In this document: positions 1-7,715 of the stretch, one piece after another | Layout: the number at the start of each line of letters is the position of its first letter | How positions within the stretch are numbered: position 1 is the stretch's first letter | Assembly (NCBI GenBank): GCA_017449935.1 | Contig: JAFSYP010000063.1 | Span: forward strand, 1-35,937 | Origin: Clostridia bacterium | GTDB taxonomy: Bacteria; Bacillota; Clostridia; Oscillospirales; Acutalibacteraceae | Direction of reading: 5' to 3' | Length of the DNA stretch: 35,937 bases | Program-made: the position numbers and the translations under genes | The notes under the pieces: generated by a model | What the model was told of the DNA's origin: nothing | The model's database searches: none | Seen by the model: the letters and a program-made list of their open reading frames with translations, nothing else

Positions 1-84
1 GAGTTGTCTTTCCTTCTATACATCTTTTCGTAACTCGAACCTTTTCTTCCGTGCTTATTGGTATTCTTTTTAACATAAAATATT

Positions 85-183
85 CCCCCTATGTAGACAA
101 TGTTTTTTATTTCATTGTCTCTCATAGAGGGAGCATATCACATGGGAGAGAAGCTCGTTTTTCATATTCATTTTCCATGTGAT
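85..183. repeat. Two adjacent inverted repeats in an AT-rich gene-free end
   Basis: The first 192 bases hold no credible gene and are clearly more AT-rich than the rest. They contain two inverted repeats. In the first, AGACAATG at 95-102 pairs with CATTGTCT at 113-120 around a T-rich loop, extended by CTATG (89-93) and CATAG (123-127). In the second, ATCACATGG at 137-145 pairs with CCATGTGAT at 175-183. Neither is followed by a clear T-run on the minus strand, so they are not textbook terminators, although they lie just past the last gene of the lysine operon. Confidence 0.55.
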
Positions 184-192
184 CCGGCATCG

Positions 193-402
193 TCAAAACC
201 ACAGTCGTATCCAGCCGCGCAGACTGAGCCCCGTGGCATAGTGACACACGCGGTTCGCGTACGGGCAGCGGAACACCTCCATATTGCCGGACATCTTCAG
301 GTCCGAATGGCGTATGCGCTTGCCGCAAAGGATATTCAGCGCGGGAACGCTGTACTTCTGCTGACCGGTTTTCAGCATACGGTTGATCGCGATCGGGTTC
401 AT
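193..402 (-). CDS. Small cysteine-containing protein of unknown function (69 aa)
   Basis: I do not recognise the family. The ATG at 402 is chosen because a strong site, GGGGAGGAAT, lies just upstream; a longer version from 426 would bury that site. The protein is basic, with one cysteine near the middle (LCGKRI) and a pair in RCPYANRVC, followed by a hydrophobic aromatic C-terminus (WIRLWF). The cysteine spacing could bind a metal, but that is speculative. It lies 69 bases downstream of the ACT-domain gene on the same strand and so may be the last gene of the asd-dapA-dapB operon. Its codon use resembles its neighbours, which supports a real gene over a chance frame. Confidence 0.6.
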   Translation of the reverse strand: MNPIAINRMLKTGQQKYSVPALNILCGKRIRHSDLKMSGNMEVFRCPYANRVCHYATGLSLRGWIRLWF

Positions 403-471
403 ACAGATTCCTCCCCTCACGCACACTATACCATACCGAATGTGCGAAAAAGGACGAAGTATGCAATCCGA

Positions 472-921
472 TCAAAGCGCCGCGCGGATCATCTGCACCG
501 TGCTGTCAAGGTCGGCCTGTACGACAAGAATGGAGATGTCGCATTCGGACGTGGTGACCATACGGATGTCGGAATGCGCCTGCGCCGCCGCGGACAGCAC
601 TTTTGCGGCATAGCCAGGCGTTTCGTTCATCTGCGGATCGAGCACGCTGATCTTGCAGTTGCCGGAGCTGACGCTGATCTTCAGCTCCGGATTCGTCTCC
701 CGAAGCTCCGCGCATACACGCAATATCACGCCGAAGTCCTCGCCGTCCACCGTGAACGACAGATCGGAATGCTGGCCGTTCGGCGGCGTCTGCGAGATCA
801 TGTCCACATTGATCCCCTCGTCCGCGATCTTCTGGAACACGGACGCGATGCGTTCGATGTGCGCCGGAGAATCATGCAGAGAAATGAGCGTTACATCCTC
901 CCGGACGGAAATTTCGTACAT
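472..921 (-). CDS. Stand-alone tandem ACT-domain protein, aspartokinase regulatory-module-like
   Basis: This 149-residue protein looks like the regulatory C-terminus of aspartokinase without the kinase. Residues 1-80 and 81-149 form two ACT-like units. The stretch around 38-58 (INVDMISQ then SDLSFTV) and around 87-128 (GNCKISV, PQM, AAKVLSA, DIRMVTTSE) matches the pattern of the beta subunit of lysine-sensitive aspartokinases. The ATG at 921 is preferred over the GTG at 930 because AAAGGAG lies 8 bases upstream. It starts 5 bases after dapB ends, so the two are co-transcribed. It probably senses an amino acid of the aspartate family, perhaps by pairing with a full-length aspartokinase encoded elsewhere. 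That partner is inference. Confidence 0.85.
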   Translation of the reverse strand: MYEISVREDVTLISLHDSPAHIERIASVFQKIADEGINVDMISQTPPNGQHSDLSFTVDGEDFGVILRVCAELRETNPELKISVSSGNCKISVLDPQMNETPGYAAKVLSAAAQAHSDIRMVTTSECDISILVVQADLDSTVQMIRAAL

Positions 922-926
922 TGTTC

Positions 927-1676
927 TCACTCCTTTACCAAATCGTGCATGGAATACAGGCCGGCGGGCTTGCCGACCATGAAAGCCGCGGCGTTCACGG
1001 CGCCGCTCGCGAAGACCGCCTTGCTCCCGGCGCTGTGGCTGAGCTTGACGACCTCGTCCGTCCCGCAGAATAGGATCTCATGCTCGCCGACGATCGTGCC
1101 GCCGCGAATCGACTGGATGCCGATCTCCCGCTTGCCGCGGCGCGCGCGCACGGCATGGCGGTCAAACACATATACAGGCTCTTCCGGCAGGACAGACGCG
1201 ATCTCGTCGGCCAGCATCAGCGCGGTGCCGCTCGGCGCGTCGATCTTTCTGTTGTGATGCATTTCCAGTATCTCAATGTCATAGCTTGTCCCCAGCACCC
1301 TGGCCGCCGTTTTGGCAAGCTCCGAAAGCAGATTGACGCCGAGAGACATGTTGGCGGTAAAGAATACGGGGATACGCTCGGCCGCCTTGCGGATCAGCGT
1401 GATCTGCTCGCTCGCATAGCCAGTCGTCGCCAGAACGACCGGCATGTTCCGCGCCGCCGCGTATTCCAGAATGCCGCCCAGCGCCGACGGGTGCGAAAAG
1501 TCGATCAGCACGTCCGCGTCCTCTTTGACCTGTGCCGGAGAGAGGTACAGCGGAAACGCTGCGTCGCCCGCATGGACGTCCACGCCGGCGACGATCTCGC
1601 AGTCCTCGCGTTCGGACACGATCTGCGCGAGCGTGCGGCCCATCTTCCCCAAAGCGCCGCAAAGCAAAATCTTCAT
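927..1676 (-). CDS. dapB: 4-hydroxy-tetrahydrodipicolinate reductase
   Basis: DapB reduces hydroxy-tetrahydrodipicolinate to tetrahydrodipicolinate with NAD(P)H, in the diaminopimelate/lysine pathway in the cytoplasm. The 249-residue product has the N-terminal nucleotide-binding GALGKMG motif (residues 7-13), LIDFSHP at 57-63, and the catalytic signature EMHHNRKIDAPSGTA at 138-152 with His140, His141 and Lys144. The length is usual for the family. The ATG at 1676 is chosen because the protein begins MKILLCGALG exactly at the Rossmann strand; the upstream extension has no homology-like features. It follows dapA across a hairpin and precedes the ACT-domain gene by 5 bases. Confidence 0.96.
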   Translation of the reverse strand: MKILLCGALGKMGRTLAQIVSEREDCEIVAGVDVHAGDAAFPLYLSPAQVKEDADVLIDFSHPSALGGILEYAAARNMPVVLATTGYASEQITLIRKAAERIPVFFTANMSLGVNLLSELAKTAARVLGTSYDIEILEMHHNRKIDAPSGTALMLADEIASVLPEEPVYVFDRHAVRARRGKREIGIQSIRGGTIVGEHEILFCGTDEVVKLSHSAGSKAVFASGAVNAAAFMVGKPAGLYSMHDLVKE

Positions 1677-1702
1677 AGTCTCACATCCTGTGTTTTGAAA
1701 TG

Positions 1703-1739
1703 AAAAAAGTGTCATCCCGAATACGGCCGGAATGACACT
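1703..1739 (-). terminator. Intrinsic terminator or attenuator between dapA and dapB
   Basis: On the minus strand, AGTGTCATTCCG (1728-1739) pairs with CGGGATGACACT (1708-1719) in a 12-base stem with one G-T wobble. The loop is 8 bases and six T residues follow. It lies inside the operon, so it would trim rather than abolish dapB expression, or protect the dapA 3' end. Confidence 0.75.
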
Positions 1740-1744
1740 GTGCG

Positions 1745-2632
1745 TTAAATCAAGCCGTGATTGCCCAGCGCGGCGCGAAGCACCTCGCGCTTGGCCGCAG
1801 GCATCGGCGCCAGAGGCAGACGGCACTCGCCGACGTCCCAGCCCATCATGTTCATCGCTTCCTTGACCGGAATGGGATTGACGTCCGCGAACAGCGCCTT
1901 GCATACGTCGAACCACTCAAGCTGCAGCTTTGCGCTGCGCGCGGGATCGCCCGCGAGGAAAGACGCCGCCATATCGTGCGCCACGCGCGGCGCGACGTGC
2001 GAGAGCACGGAGATCACGCCCTTGCCGCCGAGCGACATAATGGCTGTGACCTGGTCGTCGTTGCCCGAATAGACCGTCAGCGCGTCGCCGCACAGCGCGA
2101 TCGTTGCAGCGATCTGCGAAATATCGCCGCTCGCTTCCTTGGTCGCCACGATGCGGTCGAGCTTCGACAGCTCATAGTACGTTTCCGGCAGGATGTTGAC
2201 GCCCGTTCTGGACGGCACATTATAAAGGATGATCGGCGCGCTGACGCGCTCGGCAATATAGGAATAGTGCCGGATCAGACCGTTCTGCGACGTCTTGTTA
2301 TAGTACGGCGTGACCATCAGAAGTCCGTCGACGCCCGCTTTCTCCGCCTCGTTGGACAGGATAACGGCATAGTTCGTGTCGTTGCTGCCGGTGCCGGCAA
2401 TAACCGGTACGCGTCCGGCGGTATGCTCGACCGTGAAACGGATCGCTTCGGTATGCTCCTCATGATCGAGCGTTGCGCCCTCGCCGGTCGTGCCGCAGAT
2501 GATGATCGCGTCCGTGCCGTTCTCGATCTGATGGTCGATGATCTCGCCGAGCTTTTTGAAATTGACCTTATTGTCCGCGTCAAAGGGAGTGATGATCGCA
2601 ATTCCGGCTCCCGTAAACAGAACCTTTTTCAT
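1745..2632 (-). CDS. dapA: 4-hydroxy-tetrahydrodipicolinate synthase
   Basis: DapA condenses pyruvate with aspartate semialdehyde, the first committed step of the diaminopimelate branch. The 295-residue product carries GTTGEGATL at 47-55, the LYNVPSRTG segment at 136-144 with the active-site tyrosine at 137, and the Schiff-base lysine at 165 in VATKEASGD. The ATG at 2632 has GGAG 9 bases upstream; an in-frame TTG at 2647 overlaps that site and is rejected. The gene starts 27 bases after asd, so its substrate-supplying enzyme is made from the same transcript. The order asd-dapA-dapB follows the order of reactions. Confidence 0.97.
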   Translation of the reverse strand: MKKVLFTGAGIAIITPFDADNKVNFKKLGEIIDHQIENGTDAIIICGTTGEGATLDHEEHTEAIRFTVEHTAGRVPVIAGTGSNDTNYAVILSNEAEKAGVDGLLMVTPYYNKTSQNGLIRHYSYIAERVSAPIILYNVPSRTGVNILPETYYELSKLDRIVATKEASGDISQIAATIALCGDALTVYSGNDDQVTAIMSLGGKGVISVLSHVAPRVAHDMAASFLAGDPARSAKLQLEWFDVCKALFADVNPIPVKEAMNMMGWDVGECRLPLAPMPAAKREVLRAALGNHGLI

Positions 2633-2659
2633 AACTGATCGCTCCAATTCTGTTTTAGA

Positions 2660-3742
2660 TTAGTCAAGATAACCCTGCGCGCAGAGCTGCTCTGCCAGCA
2701 GCACCGCGCCGCCTGCCGCGCCGCGCAGCGTGTTGTGCGACAGACAGACAAATTTGTAATCGTACTGCGTATCCTCGCGCAGTCTGCCGATGGAGACCGC
2801 CATGCCGCCTTCCAGCTCACGCTGCAGCTTGGTCTGCGGGAGGTTGTCTTCTTCAAAATAGTTGAGAAAATGCACCGGGGCGTGCGGGAGCTTCGCTTCC
2901 TGCGGATAGCCCTTGAAATCCTTCCAGATCGCTTTGATCTCTTCGATCGTCGGTTTCTTTTCAAACCGCACAAACACCGCGCCCATATGTCCGTTGGAAA
3001 CGGGAACGCGGATGCACTGCGCCGTGAAGCTCGGGGAATCGGCGGGTACGATCACGTCGCCCTCGATCTTACCCCAGATCTTCAGCGGTTCTTTTTCGCT
3101 CTTTTCTTCCTCGCCGCCGATGTACGGGATCACGTTGTCGAGCATTTCCGGCCAGGTGTCGAACGTCTTGCCGGCGCCGGATATTGCCTGATATGTGCAG
3201 ACGAGCACGTCCTTGACGCCGAATTTTTCATGCAGCGGATACAGCGCGGGCACATAGCTCTGCAGCGAGCAGTTGGATTTGACGGCGATAAAGCCGCGCT
3301 TTGTGCCGAGGCGTCTGCGCTGCGCGGGAATGATCTGCGCGTGGTCCGTATTCAGCTCCGGGATGATCATGGGAACGTCCGGCGTGAAACGGTTCGCGCT
3401 GTTGTTGGAGATCACGGGGCACTCGGCTTTGGCGTACGCTTCCTCCAGCGCCTTGATCTCGTCCTTTTTCATATCGACCGCGCAGAACACGAAATCCACA
3501 TCCGCGGCGATCTCCGCGATGTCGTCCGAAGCGCTGCGGATCACAATGTCCGCCATGGATTCGGGGATCGGCGTGTCCATACACCAACGCTTGCCGACAG
3601 CTTCACGATATGTTTTTCCGGCGCTGCGGGCGCTTGCCGCAAGGACCGTCACGTCAAACCAGGGGTGTCCGTCCAGCAGCGTCGCAAAACGCTGACCGAC
3701 CATTCCGGTCGCGCCGATGATACCGACTTTGTACTTTTTCAT
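2660..3742 (-). CDS. asd: Aspartate-semialdehyde dehydrogenase, archaeal/fungal-type
   Basis: Asd reduces aspartyl phosphate to aspartate semialdehyde with NADPH, the branch point for lysine, threonine and methionine. The 360-residue protein has the GATGMVGQRF nucleotide-binding loop at 10-19, SNNSANR at 112-118, and the catalytic cysteine at 158 in KSNCSLQSY. The phrasing (KSNCS rather than the PNCST of Gram-negative enzymes, with ISGAGKTFDTW and PVSNGHMGAVF) puts it in the archaeal/eukaryotic-like subgroup, which also occurs in many Clostridia. ATG 3742 is used, with AAAGGA about 11 bases upstream; an ATG at 3754 overlaps that site. It is the first gene of the lysine operon. Confidence 0.95.
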   Translation of the reverse strand: MKKYKVGIIGATGMVGQRFATLLDGHPWFDVTVLAASARSAGKTYREAVGKRWCMDTPIPESMADIVIRSASDDIAEIAADVDFVFCAVDMKKDEIKALEEAYAKAECPVISNNSANRFTPDVPMIIPELNTDHAQIIPAQRRRLGTKRGFIAVKSNCSLQSYVPALYPLHEKFGVKDVLVCTYQAISGAGKTFDTWPEMLDNVIPYIGGEEEKSEKEPLKIWGKIEGDVIVPADSPSFTAQCIRVPVSNGHMGAVFVRFEKKPTIEEIKAIWKDFKGYPQEAKLPHAPVHFLNYFEEDNLPQTKLQRELEGGMAVSIGRLREDTQYDYKFVCLSHNTLRGAAGGAVLLAEQLCAQGYLD

Positions 3743-3792
3743 ACTTCTATTCATCCTTTCCGGGAAGATTGCGAAAAAACTTGAAAAACTTC

Positions 3793-3821
3793 TTGTATTC
3801 TCTTCCGGTTTCCAATATAAT
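3793..3821 (+). promoter_or_regulatory. Candidate promoter for queA
   Basis: TTGTAT at 3793-3798 and TATAAT at 3816-3821 are separated by 17 bases. Transcription would start near 3828, about 100 bases before queA. The site lies inside the leader of the oppositely transcribed asd gene. Confidence 0.7.
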
Positions 3822-3870
3822 AGAAAACAGTGACGAAGACATGCTCTAAAGGAATACAACTTTACTGCTT

Positions 3871-3900
3871 ATGATAGCATATTCCATATAGGATTGTCAA
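3871..3900 (-). promoter_or_regulatory. Candidate promoter for the asd-dapA-dapB operon
   Basis: On the minus strand, TTGACA (3895-3900) and TATCAT (3871-3876) are separated by 18 bases. Transcription would start near 3864, giving a leader of about 120 bases. That is too short for a lysine riboswitch, and none is apparent. The transcript would run across the plus-strand queA promoter. Confidence 0.7.
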
Positions 3901-3930
3901 ACCTTTTCCGGAAAAAAATCGAGGGTTTTT

Positions 3931-4953
3931 ATGAAAAAAAGCGACTTTTATTATGACCTGCCGCAGGAGCTGATCGCACAGACGCCGGCGACGCCCAGAG
4001 ACAGCTCCCGTCTTTTGGTGATGGATCGGCAAACCGGCAGACTGGAGCATAAGATCTTTCACGACGTGCCGGATTATCTGACGGCGGACGACTGTCTGAT
4101 CCTGAACGACACGAAGGTGCTTCCCGCGCGGCTTTACGGCATTCGGGAAGGAACGCTCGCAAAGGTCGAATTCCTGCTTCTCAAGCAGCTCACCGCCGAC
4201 ACATGGGAGGCTTTGGCCGGTCCCGGCAAAAAAGCCAGGAGCGGCGCGCGGTTCTCGTTCGGCGACAAGCTCACGGCGGAAGTGCTGGAAGTGTTGGACA
4301 ACGGCAACCGAATCGTACGTTTTTTCTTTGAAGGCAACTTCTTTTCCGTCCTGGATGAAGTCGGCCAGCTTCCCCTGCCCCACTATATTACGCGCGAGCT
4401 GGAGGATAAAGACCGCTATCAGACCGTTTACGCCAATGTGCTCGGTTCGGCCGCCGCGCCGACCGCCGGTCTGCACTTCACGCCGGAGCTGCTCGAACGC
4501 ATCCGACAAAAAGGCGTGCGCGTCGGATTCGTGACGCTGCACGTCGGGCTCGGCACGTTCCGTCCCGTCAAAACCGAAGACATCGAAGCGCATCATATGC
4601 ACACGGAATTTTACAGCATCCCGGAGGAAACGGCCGAGATCATCCGCGAGACGAAAGCGTGCGGCGGTCGCGTGATCGCGGTAGGTACGACCTGCTGCCG
4701 CACGCTCGAATCGGTCTGTCGACAGACCGGTTCCGTCTGCGCGCACAGCGACAACACCGATATATTTATCTATCCCGGATATGAATTCCAATGCATCGAC
4801 GGGCTTTTGACAAACTTCCATCTGCCGGAAAGCACGCTGATCATGCTCGTTTCCGCGTTCTGCGGGCACGAAAACACCATGCACGCCTACAAAGTCGCCG
4901 TGGAGGAAAAGTACAGATTCTTTTCTTTGGGCGACGCGATGCTGATCCTTTGA
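3931..4953 (+). CDS. queA: tRNA preQ1(34) S-adenosylmethionine ribosyltransferase-isomerase
   Basis: QueA transfers and isomerises the ribose of S-adenosylmethionine onto preQ1 at tRNA position 34, making epoxyqueuosine. The 340-residue product has the usual family length and beginning ([23 protein letters not shown]), the [18 protein letters not shown] segment near 54-71, and the [11 protein letters not shown] and [10 protein letters not shown] motifs in the C-terminal half. The ATG at 3931 follows GAGGG at a short spacing. It heads a plus-strand operon with tgt 16 bases downstream, the usual Firmicute order. Confidence 0.97.
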   Translation: MKKSDFYYDLPQELIAQTPATPRDSSRLLVMDRQTGRLEHKIFHDVPDYLTADDCLILNDTKVLPARLYGIREGTLAKVEFLLLKQLTADTWEALAGPGKKARSGARFSFGDKLTAEVLEVLDNGNRIVRFFFEGNFFSVLDEVGQLPLPHYITRELEDKDRYQTVYANVLGSAAAPTAGLHFTPELLERIRQKGVRVGFVTLHVGLGTFRPVKTEDIEAHHMHTEFYSIPEETAEIIRETKACGGRVIAVGTTCCRTLESVCRQTGSVCAHSDNTDIFIYPGYEFQCIDGLLTNFHLPESTLIMLVSAFCGHENTMHAYKVAVEEKYRFFSLGDAMLIL

Positions 4954-4969
4954 CCGCTCGGAGGTTCCT

Positions 4970-6100
4970 ATGTTTCGACTTATAAAAACCGAAGGCGCTG
5001 CCCGTCGCGGCGAGTTCATCACGCCGCACGGGAACGTGCAGACGCCCGCGTTCCAGAACGTCGCGACCTGCGGCGCGATCAAAGGCGCGCTCGACGCGGA
5101 CGATCTTCAAACCATCGGTTGCCAGCAGATGCTCTGCAACACGTATCATCTGCACGTGAGGCCCGGCGACGAACTGATCCGCGAGCTGGGCGGCCTGCAT
5201 AAGTTTACGGGCTGGGCCGGTCCGATCCTGACCGACAGCGGCGGCTTTCAGGTTTTCTCTCTGGCTTCGCTTCGCAAAATCAAGGAGGAAGGCGTGTACT
5301 TCAACTCGCACGTCGACGGCCGGCACATTTTCATGGGGCCGGAGGAAAGTATGCGCATCCAGTCCAATCTCGGCTCCACGATCGCGATGGCGTTCGACGA
5401 ATGCGTCGAGAACCCCGCGCCGCCGGACTACGCGCAGAAATCGTGCGAACGCACCGTGCGCTGGCTCTACCGATGCAAGGAGGAGTTGACGCGCCTGAAC
5501 GCGCTGCACGACACGATCAACCCGGATCAGATGCTGTTCGGGATCAACCAGGGATGCACCTATGAGCGGCTGCGCATCGAGAATATGTGCCGGATCGCCG
5601 AGCTGGATCTCGACGGATACGCCATCGGCGGACTTGCCGTCGGCGAACCGAAAGAGGATATGTACCGCATCATTTCCGCCGTCGAGCCGTTTATGCCGAA
5701 AAATAAACCGCGCTATCTCATGGGCGTCGGCACGCCCGGGAATATCCTGGAGAGCGTCAGCCGCGGCGTGGACTATTTCGACTGCGTCATGCCCAGCCGC
5801 AACGCCCGCCACGGGCATCTGAACACCATGCAGGGGATCATCAATCTCAACAACGCAAAATACGAAAAGGACCTCTCCCCGATCGATCCGACCTGCGACT
5901 GCCCCACCTGCCGCAAGCATTCGCGCGCCTATATCCGCCACCTGTTCAAGGCGAAGGAAATGCTCGCCATGCGGCTGTGCGTACAGCACAACCTGTACTT
6001 TTATAATACGCTCATGCAGAGAATACGTGACGCGCTCGACGACGGGACCTTCACACAGTTCAAGGAACAGTACGTCGACCTGCTCGATACAAGGATATGA
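4970..6100 (+). CDS. tgt: Queuine/preQ1 tRNA-guanine transglycosylase
   Basis: Tgt swaps guanine 34 for preQ1 in tRNAs with GUN anticodons, the step before QueA. The 376-residue product has NTYHL at 57-61, the base-binding aspartate at 89 in TDSGGFQVFSL, the FGINQGC substrate loop, AIGGLAVGEP, and FDCVMPSRNARHG with the nucleophilic aspartate. A zinc site CxCx2Cx25H is complete near the C-terminus (CDCPTC then a histidine 25 residues on). Length and motifs are normal. It starts 16 bases after queA with GGAGG upstream. Confidence 0.97.
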   Translation: MFRLIKTEGAARRGEFITPHGNVQTPAFQNVATCGAIKGALDADDLQTIGCQQMLCNTYHLHVRPGDELIRELGGLHKFTGWAGPILTDSGGFQVFSLASLRKIKEEGVYFNSHVDGRHIFMGPEESMRIQSNLGSTIAMAFDECVENPAPPDYAQKSCERTVRWLYRCKEELTRLNALHDTINPDQMLFGINQGCTYERLRIENMCRIAELDLDGYAIGGLAVGEPKEDMYRIISAVEPFMPKNKPRYLMGVGTPGNILESVSRGVDYFDCVMPSRNARHGHLNTMQGIINLNNAKYEKDLSPIDPTCDCPTCRKHSRAYIRHLFKAKEMLAMRLCVQHNLYFYNTLMQRIRDALDDGTFTQFKEQYVDLLDTRI

Positions 6101-6109
6101 TCGGATAAT

Positions 6110-7357
6110 ATGATGGAATACAATACAAACCAACGCGTGCTGGTCGTCGGCGCCGGCGCGGCCGGTTTGATGGCGGCCGGGACCGCGGCGCAGCGCGGAC
6201 ACGACGTTACGCTGCTCGAACGAAACGAGCGTCCGGCCAAAAAAGTCCGGATTACGGGAAAGGGACGCTGCAACGTCACGAACAACTGCGCCGATTTGCA
6301 AACGCTGATCGCGCAGATCCCCGGAAACGGCCGGTTCCTGTACTCCGCTTTTTCCGCGTTTATGCCCGCGGATACGATGCGATTCTTCGAGGAGCTCGGC
6401 GTCCCGCTGAAAACAGAACGCGGCAACCGCGTGTTTCCCGTGTCCGATTCTGCGCACGATATTGCCGAGGCGCTTGTTCGCTTTGCCAAAAAACAGGGCG
6501 TGCGGTTTGAAACCGGACGGGCCGAAACGCTTCTGCTGCAAAACGGCACGGTTTGCGGCGTGACGACCAACGACGGACGGACGCTGTCCTGCGGCCGCGT
6601 CATACTGGCGACCGGCGGGCTGTCATATCCGCTGACCGGCTCGACCGGCGACGGCTATCGGATGGCCGAGGCGGTCGGGCACACGGTCACGGAGCCTGTC
6701 GCATCGCTGGTCCCTCTGGTTTGTCACGAAGGATTCTGCTCTGATCTGATGGGGCTTTCTCTGCGAAACGTCACGCTGACCGCGAAGGACTTGCAAAAAA
6801 ACAGGATCATCTTTTCGGAGCTGGGCGAGATGCTCTTTACGCACTTCGGCGTGTCCGGCCCTCTGGTGCTGTCCGCGAGCGCGCATATGCGCCCGATGGA
6901 GCGCGGCCGCTACGACTTGTCCGTCGATCTCAAGCCTGCACTCACGCCGGAGCAGCTCGACAAACGCGTACAGCGCGACTTTTCCGAGAACATCAACCGC
7001 AACTACATCAATGCGCTCAACGGACTTCTGCCCAAAAAGCTCGTGCCCGTCGTTGTGAAGCTCTCCGGCATTCCCGCTTCCGTAAAGACGAACCAGATCA
7101 CGCGCGAACAGCGTCAAGCCTTGGTTGCACTGCTGAAGGATCTGCGTCTGACCGTGACCGGTTTCCGCCCGATCGACGAAGCGATCGTGACCGCCGGCGG
7201 CGTGAAAACCGCGCAGGTCGATCCCAAAACGATGCAGTCCAAGCTCGTGCCCGGTTTGTTTTTCGCCGGCGAGGTGCTGGACGTGGACGCGTATACCGGC
7301 GGGTTCAATTTACAGATCGCCTTTTCGACCGGCCGACTTGCCGGCATGTCTGTTTGA
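6110..7357 (+). CDS. BaiN/YhiN-type NAD(P)/FAD-dependent oxidoreductase (HI0933 family)
   Basis: This is a flavoprotein of the HI0933-like family (415 aa). It has the N-terminal dinucleotide fold VVGAGAAGLMAAG near residues 12-24, the family signature GKGRCNVTN, the ATGGLSYPLTGSTGDGYRMA segment and a C-terminal TAGGV...YTGGFNLQIAFSTG block. Members are broadly conserved; one has been linked to bile-acid side-product reduction, but most have no settled substrate, so no gene name is given. ATG 6110 is followed at once by a second ATG (6113), and the ribosome site is weak. It starts 9 bases after tgt and interrupts the usual tgt-yajC order. Confidence 0.92.
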   Translation: MMEYNTNQRVLVVGAGAAGLMAAGTAAQRGHDVTLLERNERPAKKVRITGKGRCNVTNNCADLQTLIAQIPGNGRFLYSAFSAFMPADTMRFFEELGVPLKTERGNRVFPVSDSAHDIAEALVRFAKKQGVRFETGRAETLLLQNGTVCGVTTNDGRTLSCGRVILATGGLSYPLTGSTGDGYRMAEAVGHTVTEPVASLVPLVCHEGFCSDLMGLSLRNVTLTAKDLQKNRIIFSELGEMLFTHFGVSGPLVLSASAHMRPMERGRYDLSVDLKPALTPEQLDKRVQRDFSENINRNYINALNGLLPKKLVPVVVKLSGIPASVKTNQITREQRQALVALLKDLRLTVTGFRPIDEAIVTAGGVKTAQVDPKTMQSKLVPGLFFAGEVLDVDAYTGGFNLQIAFSTGRLAGMSV

Positions 7358-7382
7358 AAGCCAAAAGAAAGAGGACTGAAAC

Positions 7383-7601
7383 ATGAAACAATCTCTGCTC
7401 AATCCCAAAATACAGCCTGCCTGCGTTTACTGCGCCGTCGGAAAAGTTTCCTGCGACGGCGAGAGCGTTCTGTGCGTCAAAAAAGGCGTGATGCAGCCGG
7501 ATTCATACTGCCGCGCATTCAGATACGATCCGCTCAAACGCGTCCCGCGTGAAAAAGCGCAGCTTCCGCAGTACAGCGCCGAAGATTTCTCGCTTGAATA
7601 A
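7383..7601 (+). CDS. Conserved small Cys-rich protein of unknown function (72 aa)
   Basis: The protein has five cysteines, at positions 14, 17, 24, 31 and 43: a CxxC pair, a CDGESVLC segment, then PDSYCRAFRYDPLKRVP. The pattern suggests a small metal-binding or redox module. I recall similar hypothetical proteins in Clostridia but no assigned function. The ATG at 7383 has AGAGGA upstream at good spacing. It follows the flavoprotein by 25 bases and precedes the yajC promoter, so it is probably the last gene of the queA transcript. Confidence 0.8.
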   Translation: MKQSLLNPKIQPACVYCAVGKVSCDGESVLCVKKGVMQPDSYCRAFRYDPLKRVPREKAQLPQYSAEDFSLE

Positions 7602-7657
7602 GAAAGATAATGATCCGCTTTACCTGCACAAGCAGTGATTCGCGTCTAAAAAAACTA

Positions 7658-7686
7658 TTGCTTTTTTTGGATTCGTATTATATAAT
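7658..7686 (+). promoter_or_regulatory. Candidate promoter for yajC
   Basis: TTGCTT at 7658-7663 and a consensus TATAAT at 7681-7686 are 17 bases apart, ahead of GGAGG at 7704-7708 and the yajC ATG at 7716. The surrounding DNA is AT-rich and non-coding. Confidence 0.8.
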
Positions 7687-7715
7687 ATATTTTAGTTTGA
7701 TTTGGAGGTTAGAGT

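Noticed and set aside
100-1257. Open frame on the plus strand across dapB and the ACT gene
   Set aside because: It is antisense to two well-supported genes and low-complexity basic in composition.
3743-3864. Lysine riboswitch upstream of asd
   Set aside because: The leader is only about 120 bases and lacks the five-helix pattern and a terminator. No such element was seen before lysA either.
3862-6541. Minus-strand frames opposite queA, tgt and the flavoprotein gene
   Set aside because: They are shadows of plus-strand genes with full family signatures.
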